In this document: one piece after another, positions 5,507 through 5,634 of the stretch
How positions within the stretch are numbered: the first letter of the stretch is position 1
Layout of the letters: every line of letters begins with the position of its first letter
Assembly (NCBI GenBank): GCA_050725495.1
Contig: JBOHHM010000174.1
Coordinates: forward strand, 1-5,634
Reading direction: 5' to 3'
Length of the DNA stretch: 5,634 bases
From: JBOHHM01 sp050725495
GTDB lineage: Bacteria; Pseudomonadota; Gammaproteobacteria; Burkholderiales; Burkholderiaceae_C
Position numbers and translations under genes: made by a program
The notes under the pieces: model-generated
The model's input: the letters and a program-made list of their open reading frames with translations, nothing else
What the model was told of the DNA's origin: nothing
Database searches by the model: none

Positions 5507-5634
5507 AGAGACCAAATGGCAGTTATGGCACCGCGTATCCTGACGCGCCCATGGTTCGGCAAGCTTTCAACCAGGACGGCAACAACACCCACGGCCTGAC
5601 GATAGGCGGGCACAGCGAGATCGCGCAGGACGAG
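5503..5634 (+). CDS. Unrecognised protein, N-terminal 44 residues only
   Basis: The frame opens with an ATG overlapping the acetyltransferase TGA as ATGA and stays open to the right edge. A good ribosome site and the overlap argue for a real gene coupled to the one before. The visible part has no signal peptide and no membrane segment. It is polar, with Gly, Asn, Asp and His, for example NQDGNNTHGLTIGGHSEIAQ at residues 23-42. I do not recognise the family. Beside a HlyB-type exporter the most expected missing partners are a HlyD-type adaptor or the secreted substrate; the visible residues neither show nor exclude these. It could also be a substrate or partner of the acetyltransferase. Confidence 0.7.
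   Translation, partial: MKRPNGSYGTAYPDAPMVRQAFNQDGNNTHGLTIGGHSEIAQDE

Noticed and set aside
1..5634. CRISPR arrays, tRNA or rRNA genes, complete insertion sequences
   Set aside because: No regularly spaced repeats, no tRNA-like cloverleaf or rRNA stretches, and no transposase were seen on reading both strands by eye.

Overview
This is a GC-rich window with strong G/C preference at third codon positions. It most likely comes from the chromosome of a betaproteobacterium of the order Burkholderiales, possibly Comamonadaceae. This is inferred from the style of GlmU, of the DUF6279-type lipoprotein and of the HlyB-like exporter; no rRNA or other taxonomic marker is present.

Left part (1-2108): two genes diverge from one point. 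The minus-strand gene (706 leftwards, continuing off the window) encodes a lipoprotein that I recognise as DUF6279-like. The plus-strand gene (705-2108) is glmU, the bifunctional enzyme that makes UDP-N-acetylglucosamine for peptidoglycan and lipopolysaccharide. Their start codons share two bases inside a single CATG, so there is no intergenic space and each gene's control signals must lie inside the other gene.

Middle (2109-2363): a 255-bp spacer of visibly lower GC with no convincing gene. It holds a chain of inverted repeats: two hairpins just after glmU, a nested dyad at 2217-2273 that could end transcription or be a small REP/MITE-like element, and an operator-like dyad at 2272-2293.

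Right part (2364-5634): a tight, apparently co-transcribed plus-strand cluster of four genes. They are a HlyB-type type I secretion ABC permease/ATPase with a non-catalytic C39-like domain, a small DUF2846-like lipoprotein, a GNAT-family N-acetyltransferase, and an unrecognised gene that runs off the right edge. The gaps are 10 bp, 16 bp and a 4-bp ATGA overlap, so translational coupling is likely. No HlyD-type adaptor, TolC-type outer-membrane protein or RTX substrate is identifiable in the window. The combination of an exporter with a lipoprotein, an acetyltransferase and an unknown protein is the most interesting part; a common function is inferred from gene order only.
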